Assembly: GCF_030816915.1 (NCBI RefSeq)
Contig: NZ_JAUSYN010000002.1
Span: 7,453,501 to 7,517,500 of the forward strand
Direction: 5' to 3'
Length of the DNA stretch: 64,000 nucleotides
Origin: Streptomyces sp. B3I8
GTDB taxonomy: Bacteria; Actinomycetota; Actinomycetes; Streptomycetales; Streptomycetaceae
The notes beneath the pieces were generated by a model. That model was not told the DNA's origin and ran no database searches. It was given only the letters and a program-made list of their open reading frames with translations. Shown piece after piece: positions 1 through 9,249 of the stretch; positions within the stretch are counted from its first letter, which is position 1, and each line of letters starts with the position of its first letter. A program made the position numbers and the translations under genes.

Positions 1-1
1 T

Positions 2-232
2 TGCTCCCGCGTACTCGACAGGGTCCGGCAGGCGGTCGCGGAAGGCGCGCCGCCGTCGGGAACGGACGCGGAAGCCATGGCCGGTCTCGTCCACGAATTC
101 CTCATGAGCATCTCCGCCCAGGCACGCGACGGCGTGCCCGCCGACACGATGCAACGTTCCGCCGACGCCCTTCTGCCCCTCCGGGAGACGCAGGCCGAGA
201 CGGTCGTTGCCGAGAACAAGGCCAAGCAATGA
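2..232 (+). CDS. TetR-family regulator, C-terminal part (cut by window edge)
   Basis: The reading frame enters from the left edge and runs 76 codons to a TGA. The visible part is a helical ligand-domain tail of the kind found at the C-terminus of TetR repressors; the DNA-binding domain lies outside the window. Its TGA overlaps the ATG of the next gene in an ATGA arrangement, so it is translationally coupled to the MFS exporter. A TetR gene fused in an operon with an MFS pump usually autoregulates the pump, but no operator is visible here. The family call rests on the C-terminal pattern and the context only. Confidence 0.6.
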   Translation, partial: CSRVLDRVRQAVAEGAPPSGTDAEAMAGLVHEFLMSISAQARDGVPADTMQRSADALLPLRETQAETVVAENKAKQ

Positions 233-1722
233 CTTCTTCGTCACGTACGTCCGCCCGGACCTGGGTGGGCGTGGTCACACTCCTGGCCGGCACGCTGCTG
301 CCGCCACTCGACTTCTTCGTCGTCAACCTCGCCATCCCCTCGATTCAGGACGACCTCGGCGGCGGCGACATCCTGGGCCGGCAGATCGTGGCCAGTTACG
401 CCGCCACCTATGCCGTGATGCTTATTCTCGGTGGCCGTCTGGGCGATCTGTACGGGCGGCGACGAGTCTTTCTCATCGGCCTCGTAGGGTTCGCCCTCGC
501 CTCGCTCCTGTGCGGTGCGGTCGGCGAGCCCTGGCTGCTGGTCGTCGGACGCGTCCTGCAAGGTCTCACCGCCGCGCTGATGGCGCCGCAGTCGCTGGCC
601 CTCATCCGCGCGAGCCTCGACGGCCGGGACCAGACGATCGCCCTCGGCTTCCACGGCGCGACCATCGGACTCGCCGCGGTCATCGGCCAGTCGCTGGGCG
701 GACTCCTCGTCACCGCCGACCTCTGGGGCCTGGGCTGGCGGACGATCTTCTTCATCAACCTGCCCGTCGCGGCCCTGGGCCTGGTGGGCAGTCTGTTCCT
801 GCACGACCCGCACACCCGAGGCGCGGAGAGGCTCGACGCGGTCGGCGCCGTCCTGCTCTTCACCGGGCTTGCCGGAATCGTCATCCCGTTGCTCGAGTGG
901 CAGGCCCTGGGCCGGCCGTGGTGGTGCTTCGTCCTGTTCGTCGTCGCGGCCGGCGTGCTGCACAGGTTCTGGCGCTACGAGGCCGCCTTCGACGGCGACG
1001 GCGACCGCTCTCGCGGACGACATGTCATGCCTTTGGTGCCGCCCCGGGCCGTGACCGCGCCGGGCGTGCGGATCTCCCTGGCGGCGGTCGCCCTGTTCTA
1101 CTCGATCGCCGCGTTCTTCCTCGTCTTCTCCGAGCACGAGCAGGCCGTCGGCCGTACGCCGCTCGAGGCGAGCCTGGACATCCTGCCGCTGGGCATCGGC
1201 TTCCTGGTGGGGCCGCTGACCGTGCCGCACCTCATGCGGGTCATGCCGCGCCGGATCGCCGCTCTCGGCCTGTGCCTGGAGACCATCGGCTTCCTCGCCT
1301 TCGCCGGACTCGTCGCCGCGTTCGACCGGACCCCGTGGGCCGCCGCACCCCTGGCGCTCATCGGCTTCGGGCAGGGGCTCGCCCTGCCTTCACTGATCCG
1401 GATCACGGTGACGCACATTCCACGCGCTTTCGCCGGCCTGGCCAGCGGTCTGGTCAACGCGACCCTTCAGATCAGCGCCGCCCTGTCGGTCGCGATCATC
1501 GGTGGCATCTTCTACGCGGCCGCCGACGCGTACGGGTCGGCGCACGCCATCACCTCGGTGTCGATCCTCATCGCCGTGCTGCTGTGCGTCTCCTCGCTGC
1601 TGTCACTGCGGGCCGAACGCGTCCCCTCCCTGGAAACCCCGTCGAAGATCGTCGACGCCCACGATCCCGGGACGCCGGGAACCAAGGAAGGAGAGGCGCT
1701 CTCTTCCGTGCGAGAGCGGTAG
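229..1722 (+). CDS. MFS drug-type exporter (DHA2/EmrB-QacA-like)
   Basis: Predicted 497-residue inner-membrane proton-coupled efflux protein. The start is the ATG that overlaps the stop of the upstream TetR gene; the open frame continues further left, but only as out-of-frame overlap with that regulator. The N-terminal region has the pattern LDFFVVNLAIPSIQ typical of DHA2 transporters, followed by the motif-A loop GGRLGDLYGRRR between the second and third helices. About 14 hydrophobic segments fit the length. The substrate is unknown; coupling to a TetR gene suggests induction by a small toxic molecule. A short charged tail follows the last helix. Confidence 0.88.
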   Translation: MTSSSRTSARTWVGVVTLLAGTLLPPLDFFVVNLAIPSIQDDLGGGDILGRQIVASYAATYAVMLILGGRLGDLYGRRRVFLIGLVGFALASLLCGAVGEPWLLVVGRVLQGLTAALMAPQSLALIRASLDGRDQTIALGFHGATIGLAAVIGQSLGGLLVTADLWGLGWRTIFFINLPVAALGLVGSLFLHDPHTRGAERLDAVGAVLLFTGLAGIVIPLLEWQALGRPWWCFVLFVVAAGVLHRFWRYEAAFDGDGDRSRGRHVMPLVPPRAVTAPGVRISLAAVALFYSIAAFFLVFSEHEQAVGRTPLEASLDILPLGIGFLVGPLTVPHLMRVMPRRIAALGLCLETIGFLAFAGLVAAFDRTPWAAAPLALIGFGQGLALPSLIRITVTHIPRAFAGLASGLVNATLQISAALSVAIIGGIFYAAADAYGSAHAITSVSILIAVLLCVSSLLSLRAERVPSLETPSKIVDAHDPGTPGTKEGEALSSVRER

Positions 1723-1797
1723 GTGCGGTCTTCGCACGGGAGGCGCAGGGACCACGCGCTGTGGAACGCCGGACGGGCGCTGCCGGGGCCCGCCGCG

Positions 1798-2497
1798 TCA
1801 CGCCCGGTGGCGACGGCACGCGCGGAGCCGGACGGCCAGATGCGGGACCACGAACCTCCCCCTCCCGTGTCCGCCTGCGGAGTGAGCATGCGCTTCCCGG
1901 ATCTGCTCGAGCGAGCAGGTCTTACCGACTCGAGGTGTACAGAGGCCCTGACGGCCCAGTGCCGCGGCTTGGACGAGAAGACGGAAGTCGTTGCGCGCGT
2001 TGGCCGGATGCGCACCGAGGCGCGCCGCGTCGGCGTCGTCCGCGACAGTCGGCACACGGGTCGGATCGCCACGACGGTACTACCTCCGAGGGAACACACC
2101 TCCAGACCGGCGAGCGCGGTGACTGATGCCAGACCGGCGCCGGCGGCCTGCCCGTCGGTCCATTCGGCAGGTGCGGAGGCCCAGGCCGAGAGTACGGCCG
2201 GCCCAGCCGTCGCTCCGGTGACACCGCCCAGTCCGAAGACACGATTACCGATGCTCACGCCCCGTACGCCGTTACCGATCCCGTCCACCACACCGACGGC
2301 CTCGCGACCGGGGATCGCGGGCATGGCCAGTGAGAGGAAGTCGCGGGCGGCGCCGCTGCGCACCTTCCGGTCGGCGGGGTTGACGCCGGCCGCGATCACC
2401 GGACACGGATCTCGCCGGCCCCGGGCCGGGGGTCCGGTGCTTCCTCGATGACGAGGTGCTCAACGCCGCCGCACTCGTGAGAGCGCGCTGCGCGCAT
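1798..2497 (-). pseudogene. Decayed MDR-family NADP-dependent oxidoreductase (zinc-less quinone-reductase type)
   Basis: Reading leftward from an ATG at 2497, the N-terminus matches the start of medium-chain dehydrogenases (EHLVIEEAPDPRPGAGEIRV). The frame breaks near 2398 and resumes as VIAAGVNPADRKVRSG and IPGREAVGVVDGIG, the usual MDR catalytic-domain start. It shifts again near 2080 and ends in a recognisable C-terminal segment around TPRVGKTCSLEQIREAHAHS. The Rossmann core between the two halves is missing, so an internal deletion is combined with at least two frameshifts. It cannot encode a working enzyme. The family call is confident and the original substrate is unknown. Confidence 0.72.
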
Positions 2498-2715
2498 GAT
2501 GCCCCGCCTCGCCTGCACGAGGGCTCGGCGAGCCCGATGACCATCACGCTCGGGATCGACTCACGTCACGTCAGGTGCGCGTCGGCGCGCTCGAGGAGGC
2601 GCTGAAGACGCGCCGAGTGCGCAACCACGGGCCTGGTCGGCGAAGGGGAGTAAACGCTGGGCCAGGCCCGTGCAGCGGGGACGGGGCTTGTCTGCGCACA
2701 CCTCATGTCCATACC

Positions 2716-2740
2716 GAACGTTCTCCATCGTAGTGTGTCG
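2716..2740 (+). promoter_or_regulatory. Shared upstream motif GAACGTTCTCC ... TAGTGTGT, copy 1
   Basis: The palindromic core GAACGTTC, then TCC, then four bases and TAGTGTGTCG lies 28 bp before the racemase ATG. Almost the same arrangement recurs at 4362-4386 ahead of the methyltransferase. The coincidence of an 11-base block and a TAGTGTGT block suggests one regulator or sigma factor acting on both genes; this is inference. Confidence 0.45.
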
Positions 2741-2767
2741 TCAACAGGTCACGCGAGAGGCGGAGCG

Positions 2768-3511
2768 ATGAAGATGAAGACGATCGGCCTGATCGGTGGA
2801 ATGAGCTGGGAGTCGACAGCGGAGTACTACCGGATCCTGAACGAGCGCACGCGCGACCGGCTCGGCGGCCTCCACTCGGCTCGATGCGTCGTCTACTCCG
2901 TGGACTTCGCGGAGATCGAGCGGTTGCAGGTCCAGGGGCGTTGGGCGGAAGCCGGCACGGTCCTGGCCGAGGCCGCGAGGTCCCTGGAGGCAGCCGGTGC
3001 CGATCTGTTGCTCATCTGCACCAACACCATGCACAAGGTCGCCGACGTGGTCGCTGCTGCGGTCTCCGTTCCGCTGCTCCACCTCGCCGACGCCACCGCG
3101 GACGCCGTGCGGGCTTCGGGCCTGCGGCGGGTCGGCCTGCTGGGCACGGCGTTCACGATGGAGCAGGACTTCTATCGGGGCCGACTCGAACAGGCCGGCC
3201 TCGACGTCCGGATCCCGGAGCGGGACGGACGGGCGCTGGTGCACCGAGTGATCTATGAGGAACTCTGCGTCGGCGTCGTGCGGGACGACTCGCGCGCCGC
3301 CTTTCAACGGGTCATCAAGGACCTGGTTGCCCACGGAGCGGAAGGCGTCATTCTCGGCTGCACCGAGATCGAGCTTCTCATCGGCCCCCAGGACAGCCCC
3401 GTGCCGATCTTTCCCACAGCGCGGCTGCACGCCGAGGCGGCCGTGGCCGACGCTCTGTCAGAGCGCTCTCCGTCGGCGGCGCGAGCCCGCAGCGGACCGC
3501 GGCGCCGGTAG
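2768..3511 (+). CDS. Aspartate/glutamate racemase family protein
   Basis: A 247-residue cytoplasmic enzyme of the Asp/Glu/hydantoin racemase superfamily. The N-terminus IGLIGGMSWESTAEYY is the hallmark of the aspartate racemase branch. The two catalytic cysteines are present: one in LLICTNTMHKVAD and one near the C-terminus in ILGCTEIELL. They act as the acid-base pair that inverts the alpha carbon without a cofactor. The ATG at 2768 is chosen because GAGAGGCGGAG sits just upstream and the N-terminal Rossmann-like strand begins at once. It stands alone; the preceding gene is a pseudogene. D-aspartate or D-glutamate supply or amino-acid salvage are possible roles. Confidence 0.85.
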   Translation: MKMKTIGLIGGMSWESTAEYYRILNERTRDRLGGLHSARCVVYSVDFAEIERLQVQGRWAEAGTVLAEAARSLEAAGADLLLICTNTMHKVADVVAAAVSVPLLHLADATADAVRASGLRRVGLLGTAFTMEQDFYRGRLEQAGLDVRIPERDGRALVHRVIYEELCVGVVRDDSRAAFQRVIKDLVAHGAEGVILGCTEIELLIGPQDSPVPIFPTARLHAEAAVADALSERSPSAARARSGPRRR

Positions 3512-4309
3512 GAGCACACCGCGACGGCCCGGGAGCCTGGCCGCACTCGGGCCGATCACGGTCGGCCGGTGGCCGGGTCGTGCCGTCCGTATGGTTCGGT
3601 CGGCGGTCGGCGGTCGGCGGTCGGCGGTCGGCGGTCGGCGGTCGGCGGTCGGCGGTCGGCCCACCGGCCCACCGGCCCGGACGTGCACGTCCGGCTCACG
3701 TGCGTCGGCCCCCACGACTCGGTCGACGCTTCCTCCGGCGACGCGGTCCGGGGCACCCGGCCTCCGCGGGATCGTCAGTTCCGCGGTCCGGGCAGGTAGT
3801 CGGTGACGTAGGACGGCAGCCCGGAACACCCGGTTCCGCTGCCTTCCAGGTCGGTGCCCGCAGAGCGCGACGACGGAGGTGAGGGACCGGCCCACTGCGA
3901 GGGACCTTCGACCCCGTCCGCGGAACGTCGCGCGCGAGGCCCTGGCGGTGCTGCGGTCCAGCGGACACGTCGAGACGCGTCCGGTGGCGCACGCTACGTG
4001 GTCGTGCCCTCGCCGGTCGAGGACCGTGCCGGCGGCAGCGCACCTCGTCGAGCCGAAGCGCTGCGGCCGCTTCGGGCACATCGAGCAACCGGCCGAGTTC
4101 ACCGCCGCCCTTTCCCTCTCCTCCTCCCAGGGCACGGACACAACCGTCGGGAACCTGAACCGACAGGGGCGCCCGCGGCTGTGCGCGGGAGCCCCGGCGC
4201 CGGGACGCCGGTCCCGCCGCGACGGCGACCGGCTGCCCGGATCGGAGCACGCCGTACGAACCCGCGGTCGCACACGAGGCGGTCGAGAACGGCACCGCGG
4301 TGCGGGACA
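3512..4309. other. Non-coding stretch of about 0.8 kb
   Basis: No convincing gene is seen on either strand. The overlapping open frames are arginine/proline-rich GC shadows without recognisable domains or ribosome binding sites. The only structured element is the heptamer repeat near its left end. Confidence 0.6.
3598..3660. repeat. Tandem heptanucleotide repeat, 9 copies of GGTCGGC
   Basis: Sixty-three bases are a perfect array of the 7-mer GGTCGGC. It is followed by a shorter ACCGGCCC-type echo to about 3680. A 7-base unit is not a multiple of three, and the array lies outside any credible gene, so slippage here should be neutral. It is a likely strain-variable locus. Confidence 0.95.
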
Positions 4310-4369
4310 GAACGTTCAGTATTGACAGAGGATTCACCGAGGGCCTGTAATGGGTGAGACTGAACGTTC
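4310..4369 (+). promoter_or_regulatory. Promoter framed by an 11-bp inverted repeat
   Basis: TTGACA at 4322-4327 and TGTAAT at 4346-4351, with an 18-bp spacer, form a good sigma-70/HrdB-type promoter. GAACGTTCAGT at 4310-4320 and its exact inverse ACTGAACGTTC at 4359-4369 lie just outside the -35 and around the expected start point. A regulator binding both arms could occlude or loop the promoter. It reads toward the methyltransferase at 4483. Confidence 0.6.
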
Positions 4370-4386
4370 TCCCCTAGTGTGTGTCG
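4362..4386 (+). promoter_or_regulatory. Shared upstream motif GAACGTTCTCC ... TAGTGTGT, copy 2
   Basis: This is the second copy of the block also seen at 2716-2740. Its GAACGTTC core is the right arm of the inverted repeat framing the promoter. It is followed by TAGTGTGTGTCG, about 97 bp before the methyltransferase start. Confidence 0.45.
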
Positions 4387-4482
4387 CTCACTGTGGTGCG
4401 CGCGCCGCCGCGCGCTTGGCGGAAGGGGGCGGACGGGCTCCGGCCGCTGTGTCCGGAGGATTTCCGCACGAAGGAGTTTCCA

Positions 4483-5268
4483 GTGAGCGCCGGTGTGCCC
4501 CACGCCCGCATCGACACCAGCAAGCCCCGTCCCGCACGCGTCTATGACTGGCTGCTGGGTGGGAAGGACAACCACTCCGCGGACCAGGAGGTGGGCCTGG
4601 AACTGCCCGAGGAGACCCGCGGCAATGCGGCCCGGAACCGGGCGTTCATGCACCGTGCCGTGGCCTGGCTGGCGAGAAACGGTGTCGACCAGTTCCTCGA
4701 CATCGGCTCCGGCATCCCCACCGAGCCCAACCTGCACCAGATCGTTCAGGCGATCGTGCCCACCGCCCGAGTCGTCTACGTGGACAGCGACCCGAGCGTC
4801 CTGCCGCACGCGGATGCGTTGTTGACCAGCACGCCGGAGGGGTTCACCGACTTCCTCCACGCGGATGCGCGCCGGCCTGCGACCGTCCTGGAACTCGCCG
4901 GCGAGAGGCTCGACTTCGCACGCCCCATCGCGTTGTCCCTGCTGGCCATGCTGCACTTCCTGCCCGATGACGAGGATCCGTACAACATGGTGCGCACTCT
5001 GGTGGGAGAACTCCCCGCGGGCAGCTACCTGGTCCTCTCGCACGGCACGGCCGACCAGCACCCCGAGTGGAAGGGGAAGATCGAGGCCGCGTACGAGAAG
5101 GGCTCGATCCCGCTGCGGTTGCGCAGTCGCAGCGAGGTCGAGCCGTTCTTCGACGGGCTCGACCTCGTAGCGCCGGGCCTGGTCAACGCCACCGAGTGGT
5201 ACCGGGAGGGGCCGGCGCCGGCTCCCGGGCGAAGCGGCTTCCATGTCGGCGTCGCCAGAGTGCCCTGA
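4483..5268 (+). CDS. SAM-dependent methyltransferase, DUF574/SAV2177 type
   Basis: A 261-residue protein of the actinobacterial DUF574 family of predicted methyltransferases. Diagnostic features are RVYDWLLGGKDNHSADQEV near the N-terminus, the SAM-binding loop FLDIGSGIPTEPN, and a conserved VVYVDSDPSV acidic strand end. The GTG at 4483 is preferred over the upstream in-frame ATG because AAGGAG lies 7 bases ahead and family members begin at this point. Streptomyces genomes carry many paralogues; substrates are generally unknown. It is monocistronic, behind the promoter at 4310-4369. Confidence 0.85.
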   Translation: MSAGVPHARIDTSKPRPARVYDWLLGGKDNHSADQEVGLELPEETRGNAARNRAFMHRAVAWLARNGVDQFLDIGSGIPTEPNLHQIVQAIVPTARVVYVDSDPSVLPHADALLTSTPEGFTDFLHADARRPATVLELAGERLDFARPIALSLLAMLHFLPDDEDPYNMVRTLVGELPAGSYLVLSHGTADQHPEWKGKIEAAYEKGSIPLRLRSRSEVEPFFDGLDLVAPGLVNATEWYREGPAPAPGRSGFHVGVARVP

Positions 5269-5477
5269 CCGGTCAAGGGTGCCCGGGCCCTCACGCCGCG
5301 GCGGCGCGCCTCCCTCCCGCTCACCCGTCAATGGGTCCGGGGGAGGGGGCCGAGCCGTTGTCGAGAGGGCGGCACTCCCCATACCGCCACCGCGAAGGGG
5401 CACTCCGCGGCCTTCCTCTCCCGATCCGGCCTCTTGACGTATCGACCCGCGGGACCGAAGAATTCAGGCCACTGCCT

Positions 5478-5489
5478 GACAACGTTGTC
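5478..5489. promoter_or_regulatory. LacI-type operator-like palindrome GACAACGTTGTC
   Basis: A perfect 12-bp palindrome centred on the CG step typical of LacI/GalR-family operators. It lies 11 bp before the GTG of the large secreted discoidin protein, where a bound repressor would block initiation. The assignment to the LacI family is by pattern only. Confidence 0.45.
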
Positions 5490-5499
5490 CGAGTGAGAG

Positions 5500-8400
5500 G
5501 TGCCGTACGTGCTGCCGAGAACCCCGATGGACCGCCGTCGCTTCGTCCAACTCCTCGGCGTCACGAGCGCGCTCGCCTCACTCCCGCTCACCCTCGGCAG
5601 CGGCGCGGCCCTGGCCCAAGGGCAAGGACATGAGCAGAGCCGCACCGGATCGGATCCGGTGGCTGACACGTATCACCGCGTCCTGCTGAACCACACCCGT
5701 TGGACGGAAACCCAGTGGGACGCGGTCCGCGGCTACTACACGGACAAGGACTTCAGCTTCGCCGTCGTGCTCGGTCATGCCGTCCTGCTCACACACGGCA
5801 GCTACGACGACGACCGGGCGGGGACCGACAAGCAGGTCCTCAAGGACCGCACCATAGCGACCATCAAGCACTTCGCCGCGTCCAACAGGCTGACGGGCGG
5901 CACCCAATGGGGCCGGACACTGTTCTTCGACACCACCTTCCAGCTGTACTTCGTACTCGCCGCGCGGCTGCTGTGGGACGACCTCGACGCGACCACGCGC
6001 GCCCATGTGGACACCATCGCCCGTGAACAGGCCGCCCACACCACCGCGTTGGGCACGGGCAACGACCCCGCCTCGGGCAGCTGGACCCCGCACGGTCTGC
6101 TCGGCGGCCACGAAGGGGACACCAAACTCGAGGAGATGGGCGTCTACGCGCAGTCCCTGGCCCCGGGACTGGCCTGGGCCGCGGACGACCCCAGGCACGG
6201 TGACTGGGCCGAAGCCTTCGGCACGTGGTCGCGCAACGAGACCGGACTGCCCCCGGCGGACCTGGCGAACCCGGCGCGTGTGGACGGGGTTCCCGTCTCC
6301 GACAACACCGCCCGCAACCTGTACGACACCTTCATCGTCGAGAACCACGGCTCGTTCGGACCGCACTACCAGGAAGAACTGTGGCGCACCTCGGGTCGTA
6401 ACGCCGCCCACTTCATCGTCGCGGGACGGACGATGCCAGAGGTGTTCACCCACCAGCCGAACGCCGACCAGCTGTGGAGCACCCTCCTCGGCGTGATGAG
6501 CGACGCCGGTGAGCCGCTGATGCCCATGGTCAACGACCGTGAGCACCTCTACGGCCGTGACGTCATCCCGCTCGTGTTCCTCGCCCAGGTGCTGGGGGAC
6601 AGGGCGGCCGCCCGGGCGGAAGTCGCGCTGGCGGAGCGACTGGAGGCGTACCAGAGCTACCCGCCCGAGTTCAGGATCGCGAAGTTCTCGGGCGAGCCGA
6701 AGTACGAGCCGGAGGCGCGCGCGGAGCTCGCCATCAGCTACCTCCTGCATCTGTGGGCGAACGATCAGGGCCGCACGGTCCGCCCCCTCTCCTCGGACGA
6801 GCTGTTCGAGCGCGCTGCGGGGGTCACCGACTTCGGCCCCGGACCCGGCCTGGTGTCGCACCAGACGGCTGCGGCATGGGCGGGCGCCGTCACCAAGCCC
6901 GGCTTCGTGAAGTACGCCTGGCAACCGGGCCACGACGACTGGCTGTTCAAGCTCAGCGGGTCCACGGCGATGTTCCTGCCGGCGACTTCCCTGAAGGCGA
7001 CGGAACGCCGGGTACAGACCTACCGCAGGATCCGGGACGGGTTCGACGGCAGCGCCACGATGCTCCGGGTGGGGGCCGGGTACGCGGGATTCACCACGCT
7101 TCCCACGGGTGCCGTCGTGTACGCGACGTCGGGCGTCGCGGCGGGGGAGGGGCACCTGGAGATCCACAACCTGACCATGCCGGGCGTGCCCGGCCTGACC
7201 GGGGCGCGGACCTACCGCTTCGCCGAGGGAAGCGCCACCGTCGCCTCCTCCGACTCCCGACCGGCCACGCCGGCCGCGCGCGTCGACGAGGTGACGTTCG
7301 AGCGCACCGAGGTACGGCATGTGCGCATGCTCGGTGTGCGGCCCGACCCGGCCTACGGATACTCGCTCTTCGCCTTCGAAACGCGCGACGGGGCGGACGG
7401 CACCGATCTGGCCCGGACCGGCACGGCCACCGCCTCCTCCTACGACACCGGCAAGGAGCCGGCGCTGGCGGTGGACGGCAGCCCGACCACCCGGTGGGCG
7501 GTGTCACGGGCGGACCGACCCCGAGCCGACAGCTGGCTCGCCGTCGACCTGGGGGCTTCGCACGCGGTGGACCGGGTCACCCTGCGCTGGGAGGCCGCCG
7601 CCGGTCGCGCCTACACGGTGCAGGGGTCGGCGGACGGAGTCCAGTGGGAGGACCTCGCCTCCTGGCCGGTGCCCGACGTCACCAGCCGGGGCGGCTGGCT
7701 GGACATCGACGGCCGCGCGGGCCTGGTGGTACGGGGTTCGGACTCCCGCCTGACGGTCCACCAGGACGAGATCATCCTGGCCGACGGCCCGGCCGCGCCC
7801 CTCGTGGTCGAGGGACTCCCCGGCGCCTCACCCCGTACGCTGCGCGAGCGGGCCGCGGCACCCGCGCCACGCGCGGACGCCGAAGCCGTCCGTGCGACTC
7901 TCACCGACAGCCACCTCAGCCTGTTCAACCTGTCGGACGAGCCCGTCACCACGCGTGTCGACGTACCGCAGAGCGGGAGCGGGAGGCTGCTCTTCGAGGG
8001 ACGGCAGACCCTCACCGAGGGTGGCACCGCCTACGAGGCCGAACTCGACGCGGCCGAAGCCCGGCTGCTGCCCCCGCGATTGACCCTGCGCCCCCTCGAC
8101 GGCCGTAGTCTGCCGACGGGTCTGCGGGCGCGGGTGCGCGACGGCGCGTCGGTCGAACTCACGGGACCGGCCTGCCGCGTGCGGGTGAGCGCCCAGGGGC
8201 GCAGCGAGGTGGCGGTGGTCCGCGCGGGCCGCCCCACGACGGTCACCGTGCGGCGGGCGACTGCCTACCCCCTGCGCGACCTGGCACTGGGCCGCACGGT
8301 GTTTCCCACCAGCCCGCTGCCGCCGGGCATGTCGGACCCCTCCGCCGCCGTCGACGGCGATCCGGCGACGGCGTGGGCGCCCGGTCCCAACGGCCGCCTG

Positions 8401-8643
8401 GTCGTCGACCTCGGCGCCGATGCCCGTGTCCGCGACATCCGCACGGACTGGACGAACGGCCATGTCCCGGGACTGCGCGCCGAGTTCAGCAACGACGGCC
8501 TCACCTACACCCCGGCCGGCCGGCTCACGGGCCGCGGCCGCACCCGCCACCTCGGCACGGACATCACCGCCCGCTACGTGGCCCTGGCGACCGACGCGGC
8601 GGACGGGAGCGGCGCCCGTCTGGTCCACCTCTCCCTGCGGTGA
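5500..8643 (+). CDS. Tat-exported multidomain protein with discoidin (F5/8 type C) domains, probable polysaccharide-active enzyme
   Basis: A 1047-residue secreted protein. A twin-arginine signal (MDRRRFVQLLGVTSALASL) begins at Met10; the ATG at 5527 is therefore an equally possible start. Residues about 50-450 form an alpha-helical toroid-like region rich in aromatic and His/Asn residues (IVENHGSFGPHYQEELW), as in polysaccharide lyases and heparinase-like enzymes. A beta-rich central part follows. F5/8 type C modules lie near residues 630-740 (TASSYDTGKEPALAVDG) and at the C-terminus (AVDGDPATAWAPGPNGRLVVDLG). The catalytic family is not certain: PL8-like or heparinase-like are candidates. 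A LacI-type palindrome upstream fits sugar-induced expression. Confidence 0.75.
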   Translation: MPYVLPRTPMDRRRFVQLLGVTSALASLPLTLGSGAALAQGQGHEQSRTGSDPVADTYHRVLLNHTRWTETQWDAVRGYYTDKDFSFAVVLGHAVLLTHGSYDDDRAGTDKQVLKDRTIATIKHFAASNRLTGGTQWGRTLFFDTTFQLYFVLAARLLWDDLDATTRAHVDTIAREQAAHTTALGTGNDPASGSWTPHGLLGGHEGDTKLEEMGVYAQSLAPGLAWAADDPRHGDWAEAFGTWSRNETGLPPADLANPARVDGVPVSDNTARNLYDTFIVENHGSFGPHYQEELWRTSGRNAAHFIVAGRTMPEVFTHQPNADQLWSTLLGVMSDAGEPLMPMVNDREHLYGRDVIPLVFLAQVLGDRAAARAEVALAERLEAYQSYPPEFRIAKFSGEPKYEPEARAELAISYLLHLWANDQGRTVRPLSSDELFERAAGVTDFGPGPGLVSHQTAAAWAGAVTKPGFVKYAWQPGHDDWLFKLSGSTAMFLPATSLKATERRVQTYRRIRDGFDGSATMLRVGAGYAGFTTLPTGAVVYATSGVAAGEGHLEIHNLTMPGVPGLTGARTYRFAEGSATVASSDSRPATPAARVDEVTFERTEVRHVRMLGVRPDPAYGYSLFAFETRDGADGTDLARTGTATASSYDTGKEPALAVDGSPTTRWAVSRADRPRADSWLAVDLGASHAVDRVTLRWEAAAGRAYTVQGSADGVQWEDLASWPVPDVTSRGGWLDIDGRAGLVVRGSDSRLTVHQDEIILADGPAAPLVVEGLPGASPRTLRERAAAPAPRADAEAVRATLTDSHLSLFNLSDEPVTTRVDVPQSGSGRLLFEGRQTLTEGGTAYEAELDAAEARLLPPRLTLRPLDGRSLPTGLRARVRDGASVELTGPACRVRVSAQGRSEVAVVRAGRPTTVTVRRATAYPLRDLALGRTVFPTSPLPPGMSDPSAAVDGDPATAWAPGPNGRLVVDLGADARVRDIRTDWTNGHVPGLRAEFSNDGLTYTPAGRLTGRGRTRHLGTDITARYVALATDAADGSGARLVHLSLR

Positions 8644-8859
8644 CGGCGGGCCGGTGGCAGGCCGATCGCTCCCCCCGCGACGCCGTGTGGTTCTTTCATC
8701 CACTGACACCAGGTCCCGCAGTCTCGCCGTCCGGGACCAGGTCACCGACGCCGGCCGGCCCACCGCGGCCCGAACACGGGCCCGGGCCGCGGCCCACCAC
8801 GCCCCGACGCTCGCTCGGACAGCCAGGTATGCGACAACGTGACGGTGCCGTGCGACGGT

Positions 8860-9249
8860 CTACCGAAGGCCGGTGGCCTCGCGAGCTCGCCGGAGGGCTG
8901 CGCCGGCCTCCGGTCCGCCTGCCACGTGCACCGACAGTCCCGGCAGGAACGGCAGCGCCGCCCAGTGGGTGATGTGGTCCTCACCCGGTCCGCCCGGGGG
9001 GTAGCGGATGATGCCGTCGGAGTCCACGAAGCAGTCGTGGTAGTGGCTGTCGTCGTCGGACCGGTGCTGGAAGGTCGTCGGGATGTACAGGTCGTGGAAC
9101 ACCATGGGCCTGACCAGCCAGTAGTGTTCACCTGCGACGGAACGGTCATGGAAGTCGTGTGGCCAGGTGCCGAACGTCGCGGCCGCAACAGGTTCCCCGG
9201 GGTGAGGCAGCCTCACTCGTGCGTCGACCCATTCCACATTCACCTGCAT
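8860..9249 (-). CDS. Conserved hypothetical protein, DUF551-like
   Basis: A 129-residue protein beginning VEWVDARVRLPHPGE, the pattern seen in DUF551-type proteins (W, D/E-R-LP, then a strand ending before aromatic residues). The middle is rich in H, D, Y and W. GGAGGA lies 9 bases before the ATG, and the coding strand shows normal GC3 bias. It converges with the discoidin gene. Its function is unknown. It is isolated, with no partner gene. Confidence 0.65.
   Translation of the reverse strand: MQVNVEWVDARVRLPHPGEPVAAATFGTWPHDFHDRSVAGEHYWLVRPMVFHDLYIPTTFQHRSDDDSHYHDCFVDSDGIIRYPPGGPGEDHITHWAALPFLPGLSVHVAGGPEAGAALRRAREATGLR

Noticed and set aside
3598..3660. Replication origin or DnaA-type iterons in the heptamer array
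   Set aside because: The 7-mer GGTCGGC is GC-only, does not resemble a DnaA box, and no replication gene is adjacent.
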